Shown in pieces: positions 42,195 to 51,333 of a DNA stretch of 64,000 bases. The first letter of the stretch is position 1. Every line of letters starts with the position of its first letter. The notes under the pieces were generated by a model. The model did no database searches. It had not been told where the DNA came from and was given only the letters and a program-made list of their open reading frames with translations. The stretch comes from Pseudomonas wuhanensis (GTDB taxonomy: Bacteria; Pseudomonadota; Gammaproteobacteria; Pseudomonadales; Pseudomonadaceae), in NCBI RefSeq assembly GCF_030687395.1, contig NZ_CP117430.1, positions 2,852,001 through 2,916,000 of the forward strand. Reading direction: 5' to 3'. Position numbers and translations under genes: made by a program.

Positions 42195-43379
42195 TCAAAC
42201 CCGTTCAAACAACACGGCGATGCCTTGGCCGCCGCCGATGCACATGGTCGCCAGGGCATAACGGCCTTGGCAGCGATGCAGTTCGTGAATGGCTTTGGTG
42301 GCGATGATCGCGCCAGTGGCGCCCACTGGATGGCCCAGCGAGATGCCCGAACCGTTGGGGTTGACCTTCTGCGGATCGAAGCCCAGCTCTTGCGCTACGG
42401 CACAGGCCTGGGCTGCGAAGGCTTCGTTGGACTCGATCACGTCAAGGTCGGCAACGGTCAGACCGGCGCGCTTGAGCACCAGGCGGGTGGCGGGAATCGG
42501 TCCCAGCCCCATCATCGAAGGTTCAACGCCTGCATGGGCATAACCCACCAGTCGGGCCATGGGCTTGAGGCCTTGTTCCTGAACGGTTTGGCCCGTGGCC
42601 ATGATCAGTGCGCCGGCACCATCATTGAGGCCCGATGCGTTGCCGGCGGTGACGCTACCGTCCTTTTTGAAGGCAGGTTTCATGCGGCTCAATTGCTCGG
42701 CGTTGACCTCGGCCCGTACATGCTCATCCGTCGCAAACGAAACCGTCCCTTTGCGGGTCGCTACTTCGATCGGCACGATCTGCCCGGAAAAACGCCCTTC
42801 GGCAATCGCCCGGGCGGCACGCTGCTGGCTGAGAAGCGCCAAATCATCCTGGGTCTGACGCGTGATGCCGTAGTGCTCGGCGATATTTTCAGCGGTGATC
42901 CCCATATGGAAACCGGCGAACGGGTCTTGCAGTACCCCAAGCATGTAGTCGATGGCCTGCATGTCGCCCATGCGTGCGCCCCAGCGCGCCTGCGGCAACA
43001 AGTACGCGCCTCGGCTCATGGACTCGACGCCACCGGCCAGGGCAGCGCCCGCATCCCCCAGCATCAGACTTTGCGCGGCACTGACAATCGCCTGCAAACC
43101 CGAACCGCAGAGGCGGTTGACGTTAAACGCAGGGGTTTCTTTCGGCAGGCCGGCATTCATCGCTACGGCCCGTGAGATGTAGGCATCGCGTGCCTCGGTC
43201 GGGATCACATGTCCCATCACTGCATGACCGATGTGTTCGGGCGCCAGGCCTGATCGTTCGATCGCGGCGCGGCAAACGTCGGTTGCCAACTGAATAGGCG
43301 GTACATCCTTGAGTGAGCCGCCAAAGCTGCCGATGGCAGAACGGACGGCGCTCACTACAAAAATATCGGAATGGTTCAT
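42195..43379 (-). CDS. Acetyl-CoA C-acyltransferase (thiolase)
   Basis: A 394-residue thiolase that cleaves 3-ketoacyl-CoA with CoA, or condenses two acetyl-CoA. The nucleophile is the Cys in NRLCGSGLQA (about residue 91), with GHPVGATGA and the late CIGGGQG giving the His and Cys of the active site; SNEAFAAQA is also typical. The length is standard. The ATG at 43379 follows AGAGAG. It is first in the operon with the 3-hydroxyacyl-CoA dehydrogenase and a TetR regulator, and is divergent from an AraC-type regulator 131 bp away that may activate it. Whether the physiological direction is degradative or biosynthetic cannot be read from sequence. Confidence 0.93.
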   Translation of the reverse strand: MNHSDIFVVSAVRSAIGSFGGSLKDVPPIQLATDVCRAAIERSGLAPEHIGHAVMGHVIPTEARDAYISRAVAMNAGLPKETPAFNVNRLCGSGLQAIVSAAQSLMLGDAGAALAGGVESMSRGAYLLPQARWGARMGDMQAIDYMLGVLQDPFAGFHMGITAENIAEHYGITRQTQDDLALLSQQRAARAIAEGRFSGQIVPIEVATRKGTVSFATDEHVRAEVNAEQLSRMKPAFKKDGSVTAGNASGLNDGAGALIMATGQTVQEQGLKPMARLVGYAHAGVEPSMMGLGPIPATRLVLKRAGLTVADLDVIESNEAFAAQACAVAQELGFDPQKVNPNGSGISLGHPVGATGAIIATKAIHELHRCQGRYALATMCIGGGQGIAVLFERV

Positions 43380-43510
43380 GTTGGCTCTCTGAATAGGTCT
43401 TTTTTGTTGGGCACGAGTCTAGAATCAGCAGCGCCACAGGCATATGCCAAAACTGTTCAAGGGTGATGGCGTTTTTTGCCATATTCAGATGTGACGAGAG
43501 AGGCATTCAA
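43380..43510. promoter_or_regulatory. Divergent promoter region, thiolase operon / AraC-type regulator
   Basis: 131 bp between divergent start codons. It must contain both promoters and likely the AraC-type regulator's binding site. I see no clear repeat pair that I would name as the operator. Confidence 0.5.
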
Positions 43511-44548
43511 ATGCGGGAAACGGATTCGGTGGCGGTTTACTTCATGTACCCCATGATCCATGCGTTACGTGAGGAACCGCAGCGTCTGCGGGCAGTACTT
43601 GAACAGGTGGGAATTGATCCGGCACTGCTGGATCAGCCGACTGCTCGGGTGCCGGCCACGGCTTTCGCCGCGCTGTGGCTGGTGCAGATTCGTGAGTTGA
43701 ACGACGAGTTTTTCCAGTTGGATTCCCATGGTATGCCGCCGGGCAGTTTTGCCTTGATCTGTCGGGCATTGATTCAGGAGCCGACGCTGGAAAAAGCCCT
43801 GCGTCAGTGCCTGGCCAATTTCGCCCTGTTCCTGCGTGATTTTCGCGGCACGTTGAGTGTGCGTGGCAAGCGTGCGGTCATCAGCTTGCAGACCTGTTCG
43901 CAGAACAGCGAGGTCAGTCGGTTGGGCGAAGAAACGTTTCTGGTGTTGATGATCAGTCTGCTGTGCTGGCTGGGCGGGCGACGCATTTCAATCGATCGTG
44001 CGGACTTTCGTCATCAGCGTTTGCCGCTGCGCGATGATGCCTTGCTCTGGGGCCCCAACCTGACCTTTGGCACCGAACGGACCGAAATCGAGTTCGCCAG
44101 TCACTACCTGCGGCTGCCGGTGGTTCAGGACCTTGCCTCGCTAAAAGTGTTTTTGCGCACCGCGCCGCAATGGCTGGTGATCCGCTTCCGCAACCAGCGT
44201 GGGCTGGCGTCGCAGGTTTATCAGCGCCTGCGCCACAGCCATTACAACGAATGGCCGACCTTGCAGGCCTTTGCCCTGGAGCAGCACCTGAGCCCCAGTA
44301 CCTTTCGCCGCAAACTGGGACGTGAAGGCTGTTCGTATCAGGAAATCAAGGATGAAGTTCGGCGCGTGGTGGCGTTTGAACGGTTGCGCCAGAGCAAGGC
44401 GAGCATCAGCGATATTGCCGAACAGTTGGGATTTCAGGAGCCGAGTGCGTTTCATCGGGCGTTCAAGAAGTGGACGGGGGAGAGCCCGGGGCGGTATCGG
44501 GCGCGGATTCAGGATTGTCTGAATGAGCCCCCGGTAGTGATTGCATAG
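43511..44548 (+). CDS. AraC-family transcriptional regulator
   Basis: A 345-residue regulator of the OruR/ArgR-like AraC subgroup: an N-terminal Arabinose_bd-like ligand domain (residues 10-200, no catalytic features) and a C-terminal double helix-turn-helix from about 235 (LSPSTFRRKLGREGCSYQEI, then ISDIAEQLGFQEPSAFHRAF and the closing PGRYRAR). The ATG at 43511 is preceded by AGAGAGG; an upstream in-frame start at 43463 has no such site. Divergent placement from the thiolase operon suggests that it controls that operon in response to a metabolite. The ligand is unknown. Confidence 0.88.
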   Translation: MRETDSVAVYFMYPMIHALREEPQRLRAVLEQVGIDPALLDQPTARVPATAFAALWLVQIRELNDEFFQLDSHGMPPGSFALICRALIQEPTLEKALRQCLANFALFLRDFRGTLSVRGKRAVISLQTCSQNSEVSRLGEETFLVLMISLLCWLGGRRISIDRADFRHQRLPLRDDALLWGPNLTFGTERTEIEFASHYLRLPVVQDLASLKVFLRTAPQWLVIRFRNQRGLASQVYQRLRHSHYNEWPTLQAFALEQHLSPSTFRRKLGREGCSYQEIKDEVRRVVAFERLRQSKASISDIAEQLGFQEPSAFHRAFKKWTGESPGRYRARIQDCLNEPPVVIA

Positions 44549-44627
44549 CTATTTCTCCCCCGTCCATTGGCGCTACGGCGTGTGCTCGCTGAACCAATGG
44601 GACACGGTGACACCGTCGTCTCAGCGC

Positions 44628-45554
44628 TCAGGCGAGCACATGCGGCTGGCTTTGCAACTCTCGTTCAAGAAAGTCGATGAACGCACGCACCTTGGCATTC
44701 AAAGCCGATCGCTCGGTGACGCAGGCATAGATGTGCATCGGCTCAGGCTCTGCGCAAGCTGCGTTGCGACTGCCCGGCTCGAACAACGGTAGAAGTCGGC
44801 CGCTGTCGATCAGTGGCTGAGCGATAAAGCTCGCGAGGCGTGCGATCCCACCGCCGTTTACAGCAATCTGCGCGATAGTATCGATGTCATCGCAGATGAA
44901 GCCCGGGTTGACTTTGGCCTCGAAGCGGCTGCCGTTGAGTACAAAGGTCCAGGGCAGAAAACGACCATCAGTTGGGTAGCGAAAGACAAGGCAAGTGTGT
45001 CGCTTCAGCTCCTCAGGTGTTGTCGGTATGCCCGCGCGGTCGAGATACGCGGGCGCCGCGCAGAATACGAAAGGAAACGAAGCGATACGCCGTACAATGA
45101 GCTGATCGTTCAGCTGCGCTTCGATGCGGATACTGACATCGACGCCCTCCAGCCGATGATCAACGCTGCGATCCGTATTGATCAGTTCGATGTCGATGCG
45201 CGGGTAGGCGTCCTTGAACGCGGGCATTAATGGCGCGAGTACATGCCGACCAAATGCCGCGGTGGTGGCGATGCAAAGCGGCCCCTGCGGCTTGGTGGCG
45301 ACCGTGGCAGCTTGCGAGGCGAGATCGATATCGCCCGGAATGTGACGCACTTTCTCGAAATAGCGAGTGCCGCTTTCGGTGAGCGCCATGCTTCGGGTTG
45401 TACGAGAGAGCAGGCGCACGCCCAAGTGGGCTTCGAGTCGCGTGATGCTCTGGCTGACCGCGGCGGCGCTCATGCCTTGGGCCCGGGCTGCCGCCGCGAT
45501 GCTGCCGTTTTCTACCACACGGATATAGGTATTGATCAAACCAAGAATATCCAT
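44628..45554 (-). CDS. LysR-family transcriptional regulator
   Basis: A 308-residue LysR regulator. The N-terminal winged helix is intact (INTYIRVVENGSIAAAARAQGMSAAAVSQSITRLEAHLGVRLLSRTTRSM, residues 7-56), followed by a type 2 periplasmic-binding-like effector domain. The sequence resembles the CrgA/DmlR-type group (FEKVRHI, VSIRIEAQLNDQLIVRRIA). ATG at 45554 follows GAGGA. It is divergent from the small membrane protein at 45683, the likeliest target, and convergent with the AraC-type gene. The ligand is unknown. Confidence 0.9.
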   Translation of the reverse strand: MDILGLINTYIRVVENGSIAAAARAQGMSAAAVSQSITRLEAHLGVRLLSRTTRSMALTESGTRYFEKVRHIPGDIDLASQAATVATKPQGPLCIATTAAFGRHVLAPLMPAFKDAYPRIDIELINTDRSVDHRLEGVDVSIRIEAQLNDQLIVRRIASFPFVFCAAPAYLDRAGIPTTPEELKRHTCLVFRYPTDGRFLPWTFVLNGSRFEAKVNPGFICDDIDTIAQIAVNGGGIARLASFIAQPLIDSGRLLPLFEPGSRNAACAEPEPMHIYACVTERSALNAKVRAFIDFLERELQSQPHVLA

Positions 45555-45682
45555 CGGGTCCTCATGCTCGATTCGTTGATTTTGCTTAAGAAAGATTCAA
45601 GCGCAATGCGTCTACCGGCGCGTTTGGCAGCTTGCTAGGTTAGCCGCTCTTTCGCCACTCAAGATTGACAAGGCTTAAATCG
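45555..45682. promoter_or_regulatory. Divergent promoter region, LysR / DUF2798-type protein
   Basis: 128 bp between divergent starts, a typical location for a LysR binding site with T-N11-A symmetry. No single site stands out by eye. Confidence 0.4.
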
Positions 45683-45946
45683 ATGCCCGATAGAACAGCT
45701 AAAAATACCGTACGTTTTCGCTTGCCTAAACATGCCACGCCTTATGTCTTTGCTCTTTACATGGCAACGATCATGGCGTTTCTCATGTGTCTCGTCATCA
45801 CCCTCGCGGAATTCGGAATAGGTGAGTATTACATGGAAAATGTGATGAATGCGTACCGGGTGGCAATGCCTTCGGCATTCATCTGCGTGCTCGTCGTGCG
45901 CCCATTGGTTGCCCGACTTGTGGCGTGGACCGTGCAGGGCCACTGA
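45683..45946 (+). CDS. Small DUF2798-type membrane protein
   Basis: An 87-residue protein with two predicted membrane helices (about 22-44, TPYVFALYMATIMAFLMCLV, and 58-80). It matches the DUF2798 pattern of a short basic N-terminus (FRLPKHA) and a second helix ending in RPLVARLV. The function of this family is not known. The ATG at 45683 is the first convincing start; a TTG at 45665 is in frame. The divergent LysR regulator probably controls it. Confidence 0.72.
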   Translation: MPDRTAKNTVRFRLPKHATPYVFALYMATIMAFLMCLVITLAEFGIGEYYMENVMNAYRVAMPSAFICVLVVRPLVARLVAWTVQGH

Positions 45947-46205
45947 GGGAAACGTCACTGGAATATTGGCCAGCGTCTCTTTGAGACATACGGCCATTTT
46001 TCGGATAGGCGGTTTGTACCAGAAACCTCTCATCAGCCCACGATAAGGGCGACAGCTCGTCATAGCGCATCCTGGCCTCGTCGCTGATAGCTTGCGCTCC
46101 TCACCGCTGGGTCGTTGCAGGGGGAGGCGGTCCGACCCATTGCTACACACAGTCGTTCGGCATGATCTAAGCTCCAAAGGATGGTTTTTGCGAGCAGGGG
46201 TTTCA
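45947..46205 (+). promoter_or_regulatory. Region upstream of the type I secretion operon
   Basis: 259 bp without a supported gene. The ABC-transporter start has AGGGG upstream. The region should hold the promoter of the secretion operon, but I could not place -35/-10 boxes with confidence, and the ACTCCCA palindrome found before the substrate genes is not present here. Confidence 0.4.
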
Positions 46206-47990
46206 ATGCGAAGCACACCTGAAAACAGCCTGAAAAATGCGCTGAAAGCCTGTAGAGACAGTTTTATTTCTGTTGGGTTTTTCAGCTTTTTCATCAACGC
46301 GCTGATGCTCGTGCCTACCTTCTATATGCTTCAGGTGTATGGGCGGGTGATGGCCAGCGGAAGTCTGACAACCCTGGCCATGCTGACGCTGATCATGACC
46401 GGGCTGATCATCACGCTCGGCTCCCTGGAATGGATCCGTTCGCGCATCATGGTTCGGGTCAGTACCCGACTGGATGTGTTGCTGAGTCGCCAGGTCTATA
46501 AGGCCAGTTTCAAACGGGCACTGGACAGTGGCGGGATGGATGCCTCGGCCCAGTCGCTCAACGACTTGACGGGCCTGAGACAGTTTCTCTCCGGTAACGG
46601 TTTGTTCGCCTTCTTCGATGCGCCCTGGTTGCCTATCTATATCGCCGTGATGTTCATGTTTCATCCCTGGTTTGGCTGGGTAGCGACGGGCAGTGCGCTG
46701 TTGTTGTTATTGCTCGCGTTTATCAATGAGAGGCTGACGGGGCCGACACTGGCGCAGGCGAACAAGGAACATATCGGCGCGACGCTCTACACCACGAAAA
46801 ATCTGCGCAACGCTGAAGTCATCGAATCCATGGGCATGCTTGAAACCCTTATGGACCGTTGGGGACTTCGCCAACGGAACGTCCTGTTGCTGCAGGCTCA
46901 GGCAAGCGATAGAGGTGCCATAGTCAGCACGCTTTCCAGGACCTTCCGGATCCTGGTGCAATCATTGATCCTTGGTCTGGGGGCGTACCTGGCCGTGGAC
47001 CATCAGGTCGGGGCAGGCCTGGTGTTTGCCGGGGCCGTGCTGCTAGGGCGCGCATTGGCCCCCATCGATCTGATCATCGGCAGTTGGAGGGGCTTTATTG
47101 CGGCTCGCTCGCAGTACAGCCGTCTCAACGACATCCTCGACAAACAACAGGCTCAGCCCGAGCGCATGTCATTGCCTGCGCCTCAGGGGCACGTGCAGGT
47201 GGAGAATCTGGTCGTCGCGGCCCCTGGCTCGAAAACCCCGATTATCAACAACATAAGTTTCAGCGTACCTGCCGGCTGCGTTGTCGGCATCATCGGACCA
47301 AGTGCCGCGGGCAAGTCGACCCTGGCCAGGGCACTGATGGGGGTATGGGCGCCGCTGCATGGCGTGGTCCGGCTCGATGGCGCGGACATCAGTGCGTGGG
47401 ACAAACATGAACTTGGGCCGCATATCGGTTACTTGCCCCAGGACATTGAACTGTTCGAAGGCAGCATCAGCGAGAACATTGCCCGCTTCGCCGAGGTCGA
47501 TTCCGAGAAAGTCATTCTGGCTGCCAGGACCGCTGGCGTTCACGACATGATTCTGCAGCTGCCCGATGGCTACGACACCGTCATTGGCAGTGAGGGCCTC
47601 ACGCTGTCGGGAGGACAGCGCCAGCGCATCGGACTGGCCCGTGCCCTGTATGGCACCCCGCGCCTGATTATTCTCGACGAGCCCAATTCCAATCTTGACG
47701 AAGTCGGTGATCGTGCCCTGGTGGCAGCTATCCAGCAGATCAAGCAGAGCGGCGCGACCCTGTTTGTCATTACCCACCGAACCAACATCGTGTCGCAACT
47801 TGACCGACTCATGGTGATGAACGCAGGGGTTATCAGTCTCTACGGGCCACGCGAGCAGGTGCACGCCGAACTCAACGCGCAGAGACAGCAAGCACAAAAA
47901 CACGCCATGTCAGCAGGCGCCAGCATGGCTTCGGTCAAAACCAGCAAGGGTGATGCCGATGAACCCTACGATGCCCAGTCGTCAAATTGA
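46206..47990 (+). CDS. Type I secretion ABC transporter (permease-ATPase)
   Basis: A 594-residue inner-membrane ABC transporter of the PrtD/AprD/HasD type, energising export of unfolded proteins straight to the outside. Residues 1-310 hold the transmembrane domain (helices near 20-42, 55-75, 143-175, 255-285). The ATPase has Walker A GPSAAGKS (364-371), the signature LSGGQ (468-472), Walker B LIILDE (487-492) and the switch His524. There is no N-terminal C39 peptidase-like domain, unlike HlyB/LapB. The ATG at 46206 follows AGGGG; an upstream frame to 46092 lacks family similarity. It overlaps the next gene by 32 nt and heads the ABC-HlyD-TolC operon. The three giant repeat proteins nearby are its likely substrates. 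Confidence 0.94.
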   Translation: MRSTPENSLKNALKACRDSFISVGFFSFFINALMLVPTFYMLQVYGRVMASGSLTTLAMLTLIMTGLIITLGSLEWIRSRIMVRVSTRLDVLLSRQVYKASFKRALDSGGMDASAQSLNDLTGLRQFLSGNGLFAFFDAPWLPIYIAVMFMFHPWFGWVATGSALLLLLLAFINERLTGPTLAQANKEHIGATLYTTKNLRNAEVIESMGMLETLMDRWGLRQRNVLLLQAQASDRGAIVSTLSRTFRILVQSLILGLGAYLAVDHQVGAGLVFAGAVLLGRALAPIDLIIGSWRGFIAARSQYSRLNDILDKQQAQPERMSLPAPQGHVQVENLVVAAPGSKTPIINNISFSVPAGCVVGIIGPSAAGKSTLARALMGVWAPLHGVVRLDGADISAWDKHELGPHIGYLPQDIELFEGSISENIARFAEVDSEKVILAARTAGVHDMILQLPDGYDTVIGSEGLTLSGGQRQRIGLARALYGTPRLIILDEPNSNLDEVGDRALVAAIQQIKQSGATLFVITHRTNIVSQLDRLMVMNAGVISLYGPREQVHAELNAQRQQAQKHAMSAGASMASVKTSKGDADEPYDAQSSN

Positions 47991-49284
47991 AAGCTTCGCC
48001 GGCCTGCCGATATCTGATCGTAAAGCACGCCGTCTGGGCATTGGTATTGTAGGGGTGACCTTCGGCCTGTTCGGCACCTGGGCGGCGCTCGCGCCCCTCG
48101 ACGGTGCCGCGTTCGCGCCGGGGGTGGTCACCGTGCAGACTTATCGCAAAACGGTCCAGCATCCTGAAGGGGGCATCGTCAAAGCGGTACTGGTCCATGA
48201 CGGTGACATCGTCAAGCGTGGTGATCCGCTGATCATTCTTGATGATGCCCAATTGCGCTTCGAATACGAGATAACCCGAGGCCAGCTGGTCGCGACCAGA
48301 GCCATGGAGGCAAGGCTCAGGGCCGAGCGCGACGCACTGTCGGCGGTCAGCTTTGGGGAGATAGCCGATTCCGAGAGTCTGCGAGGCGTGGAGGCGCGTC
48401 AGGGCGAGACCCAGGTATTCAACGCCCGGCAGGGCTCTCGGCTGGGCCAGATCGCGGTGTTGCGCGAGCGCATTGGCCAGTTGAATCAGCAGATCAAGGG
48501 GCTGGAATCGATGATTGGTGCCAAGGTTCATCTGGAGAAATCCTACAGCGGTGAAATCGTTGAATTGACCGACCTGCTCAAGCAAGGGTTCGTTGACAAA
48601 CAACGTCTGCTCGATCAGGAACGCAAGCTGGGGATGCTCAAGTCGGAGGTGGCTGATCACCGTTCCGCTATTAACAAGACTCGTCTGCAGATCAACGAAA
48701 CACAGCTGCAGATTCTGCAAATCGACAAGGATTTCAGTACCGAGGTGGTCAAGGAGCTGGCCGAGGTTCAGACCAGGATGTACGACCTGCAAGAGAAAAC
48801 CTCGTCCCTGGAAGACCGGCTCAGTCGTATCGTCATCCGCGCACCCGACGCGGGCATGGTGATTGGCATGACTGTGCACACCATTGGGGGTGTGGTGAGC
48901 CCGGCGACGCCGCTGCTGGATATCGTGCCCTCGGTTTCCGAGCTGGTCATAGAGGCCCAGGTAGCGCCGGTGGATATTGATCGTGTCGCCATCGGCAAGC
49001 GTGCCGATATCCGTTTCGGCGCGTTCAATAGCTCGACCACTCCCGTGATCGAAGGCGAGGTCAGTAGCGTATCGGCTGACCGGCTGGTCAACGAAAAGGC
49101 CGGGACGGCCTATTACCTGGCGCGGGTGCGGGTAACCGAGGAGGGCGCGCGCACCTTGGGTGAGCGCAAGTTGTTGCCGGGGATGCCGGCGGACGTCCTA
49201 ATCATCACCGGGCAACGCACGTTGTTGCAGTACTTGATGCAGCCGGCTCGCGATGCCATGGCTCAATCGATGATCGAGGAATAA
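47959..49284 (+). CDS. Type I secretion membrane fusion protein (HlyD/PrtE family)
   Basis: A 441-residue periplasmic adaptor linking the ABC transporter to the outer-membrane channel. It has a short cytoplasmic N-terminus, one membrane helix (about residues 26-48), a biotinyl-lipoyl half (HPEGGIVKAVLVHDGDIVKRGDPL), a long coiled-coil hairpin (about 85-280) and a C-terminal beta-barrel (RIVIRAPDAGMVIGMTVHT onward). The preferred start is ATG at 47959, 8 nt after AAGGG, inside the end of the transporter gene; ATG at 47953 and GTG at 47950 lie too close to that site. The stop is followed directly by the TolC-type gene. Confidence 0.93.
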   Translation: MNPTMPSRQIESFAGLPISDRKARRLGIGIVGVTFGLFGTWAALAPLDGAAFAPGVVTVQTYRKTVQHPEGGIVKAVLVHDGDIVKRGDPLIILDDAQLRFEYEITRGQLVATRAMEARLRAERDALSAVSFGEIADSESLRGVEARQGETQVFNARQGSRLGQIAVLRERIGQLNQQIKGLESMIGAKVHLEKSYSGEIVELTDLLKQGFVDKQRLLDQERKLGMLKSEVADHRSAINKTRLQINETQLQILQIDKDFSTEVVKELAEVQTRMYDLQEKTSSLEDRLSRIVIRAPDAGMVIGMTVHTIGGVVSPATPLLDIVPSVSELVIEAQVAPVDIDRVAIGKRADIRFGAFNSSTTPVIEGEVSSVSADRLVNEKAGTAYYLARVRVTEEGARTLGERKLLPGMPADVLIITGQRTLLQYLMQPARDAMAQSMIEE

Positions 49285-49286
49285 CC

Positions 49287-50666
49287 ATGAGCGCATCGGC
49301 AGTTCTGCTGGGCGGTGTGTTCATGCTTGCAGCGGGTGCCGCACTGGCGCAAACCACTGCGGCAACGCCGACCGGGGTCAGCGCCTCGACGTTTTCCACC
49401 GACCTCATGCAGTTGTACCGTGAGTCACGGCTGGAAGATCCGCGGGTATTGGCCTCCTATGCGCAAGCGCAGGCGGGCAAGGAACATCAGCGCGAGGCTA
49501 TGGGTGCGCTGTTCCCGCAGGTATCGCTCAACGCCGGGACGAATCGGATTCATCAGGAGAGCGACCTGGTGCAGCAAAGTTACGATAGCGAAAACTACAG
49601 CCTGGTGCTGCGTCAGTACCTCTACAACAAGACCGCGTGGGAGAACTACCAAAAATTCAAAAGCCTGGCCAGGCAGTCCGAATCGCAAGCGCTGGACGCC
49701 CAGGCCGAGGCCACCGTGGACCTGGCGCAGCGTTACTTCACCGCGTTGGCGGCGGAAGATGAACTGGAGTTGGTGAGGGCGGAGCGTCGAACCACGCAAA
49801 AGAGTCTGGACCGAGTCAATGCGTTGTACGAAAAGCAGCTGGCAATGATTACTGATCAGCTCGACCTCAAGGCCCGGGTAGATTTGCTGGCGGCGCAGGA
49901 ACTGGATGCCCGGAACCAGGCCAGTATCAGTCGCGAGGCGCTGGCAGAGATCGTCGGCCGGCCGGTCAAGGAGAAGCTCAACCGGATTCGCGATGACGTG
50001 CAACTACGGGTTTCGGCGCAAAGTCTGGAAAACTGGGTCCGCGAGGGTATAGCGCTAAACCCGGCGCTCAAGGCCAACGAGAGCGGCGTTGAAGCAGCGG
50101 GCGCTGCGTTGCGCAGCGGCAAGGGCGGGCACTATCCGACCCTGAGCCTTACGCTGAGCGCGCAGCAGACCAACGAGGGCTACAACAATGCCCTGGCGCC
50201 GCGCACCGACAGTTATGTCGCCGGTATTGGCGTACAGGTGCCGTTGTACAGCGGCGGTTCGACCTCGGCGCGGGTCCGTGGGCTCTACCAGGATCAGATA
50301 ACCGCCGAGCAGGAGCTGGAAGCGATCCGGCGCCGGGTAGTCAAGGAGATCACCAGCGCTTACCTGACCGCCAATTCGAGTGGAGAAAAGATCAGTGCGA
50401 GCCGCAATGCCCTGGCCTCGGCACAGTTGTCCAGAGTGGCAGCAGAGAAAGCGCTCGATTATGGGATGGTCAATGCCGTCGATGTACTGACCAGCGTACG
50501 CAACGAATTCCGCGCTCGTCGTGACCTGCTCAAGACGCAATACGAGTTCGTCACTAATGTCCTCACGCTCAATCGCTGGGCGGGGAAGCTGCCTGCCGAA
50601 AGTGTCGAAAGCGTTAATGGCTGGTTGAGCCCCGGCAGCTCCAGCCAAAATCTCACATCCCCCTGA
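49287..50666 (+). CDS. Type I secretion outer-membrane channel (TolC/AprF family)
   Basis: A 459-residue outer-membrane efflux protein that completes the type I system. An N-terminal signal peptide is present (SAVLLGGVFMLAAGAALA, cut before QTT). Two TolC-type repeats follow, with the characteristic coiled helices (LDAQAEATVDLAQRYFTALAAEDELELVRAERR near 135-165; second half from about 260) and the barrel strands YSLVLRQYLYNK and YVAGIGVQVPLYSGG. ATG at 49287 follows GAGGAA and is 2 nt after the HlyD-type stop. It is the third and last gene of the operon. Confidence 0.92.
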   Translation: MSASAVLLGGVFMLAAGAALAQTTAATPTGVSASTFSTDLMQLYRESRLEDPRVLASYAQAQAGKEHQREAMGALFPQVSLNAGTNRIHQESDLVQQSYDSENYSLVLRQYLYNKTAWENYQKFKSLARQSESQALDAQAEATVDLAQRYFTALAAEDELELVRAERRTTQKSLDRVNALYEKQLAMITDQLDLKARVDLLAAQELDARNQASISREALAEIVGRPVKEKLNRIRDDVQLRVSAQSLENWVREGIALNPALKANESGVEAAGAALRSGKGGHYPTLSLTLSAQQTNEGYNNALAPRTDSYVAGIGVQVPLYSGGSTSARVRGLYQDQITAEQELEAIRRRVVKEITSAYLTANSSGEKISASRNALASAQLSRVAAEKALDYGMVNAVDVLTSVRNEFRARRDLLKTQYEFVTNVLTLNRWAGKLPAESVESVNGWLSPGSSSQNLTSP

Positions 50667-51333
50667 CGCCAGTTTTGAGCGATGACATCCAGCGGTTCAG
50701 GCGTTGGTTGCCGTGGCGTTGTCGCAAAAAACTCTAGTGCCGCAGAGCATGCTGTTACCCGAACGCACCGGAAGGAAAAAAACGCGGCGAGACCCAGACT
50801 GGGGGCATTCCCATAGCTCGGTGAAGCGAGTCTCGACGATAAATTGACGTCAGAGTTTATTCTGTGCTTGCTCTCCCACCATTCGTCGGTTAATTGACGA
50901 TTTTGATCGGAATCAAACTTGATCGCAGCTCGTCCGGGGCGATCCTAACACCTTGATTTTCTAGGGGAGGGGGGCCCTTGGTAATGTCAGTCGGGCTACC
51001 CGCAGGAGGCTTGAGTCGACGACTGGCGGATGGGCGTGCTGGCAGTGTGCTGGTCTGGCCTAGACTCAATTCAGCGGCTCGAGGGAGCACATCAATCATG
51101 CGCAAGCTATTGATGATTATTCCTATTTATGTTGCCTCGATGGCTTTGCCCGGCTTTTGGAAACGTAATTCCTGCCGGTGAAGCCAGTGGAAGTGTCCCC
51201 AGGATTGAATCCCCGGGTGGGCACCGTTAAGGCCTGTCGGCGCTCGCATCTGTCCTTAGATTTTGCGAGTTGCTGATCCAGAAAGGCCAAGGGAGGGAGG
51301 TCAGAGTTAATTCTTCAAGGGAGTCAGGAAATA
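50667..51333 (+). other. 667-bp intergenic region between the secretion operon and the LuxR-type gene
   Basis: No supported gene of normal size. It holds a 16-bp inverted repeat (TTTGAT CGGA ATCAAA) near 50905 that could be an operator, and a possible 27-codon ORF at 51098-51181 listed separately. The 3' end must carry the promoter of the LuxR-type gene. No clear terminator with a T-run was found directly after the TolC-type gene. Confidence 0.5.
51098..51181 (+). CDS. Possible small hydrophobic peptide (27 residues)
   Basis: A short reading frame, ATG at 51098, reading MRKLLMIIPIYVASMALPGF and then a short basic tail. It looks like a signal or membrane peptide, and GAGGGAG lies about 10 nt upstream. 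It may be a real small peptide, a remnant of a lost exported protein, or chance. No family is recognised. Confidence 0.25.
   Translation: MRKLLMIIPIYVASMALPGFWKRNSCR

Noticed and set aside
44564..44600. Inverted repeat CCATTGG...CCAATGG between the AraC-type and LysR-type genes
   Set aside because: The loop is long and there is no T-run, so it is not a convincing terminator.
45879..46070. Short minus-strand frame reading MRYDELSPLSWADERF upstream of the secretion operon
   Set aside because: It looks slightly protein-like and might be a gene remnant, but it has no ribosome-binding site, runs into the DUF2798-type gene and matches no family I can name.
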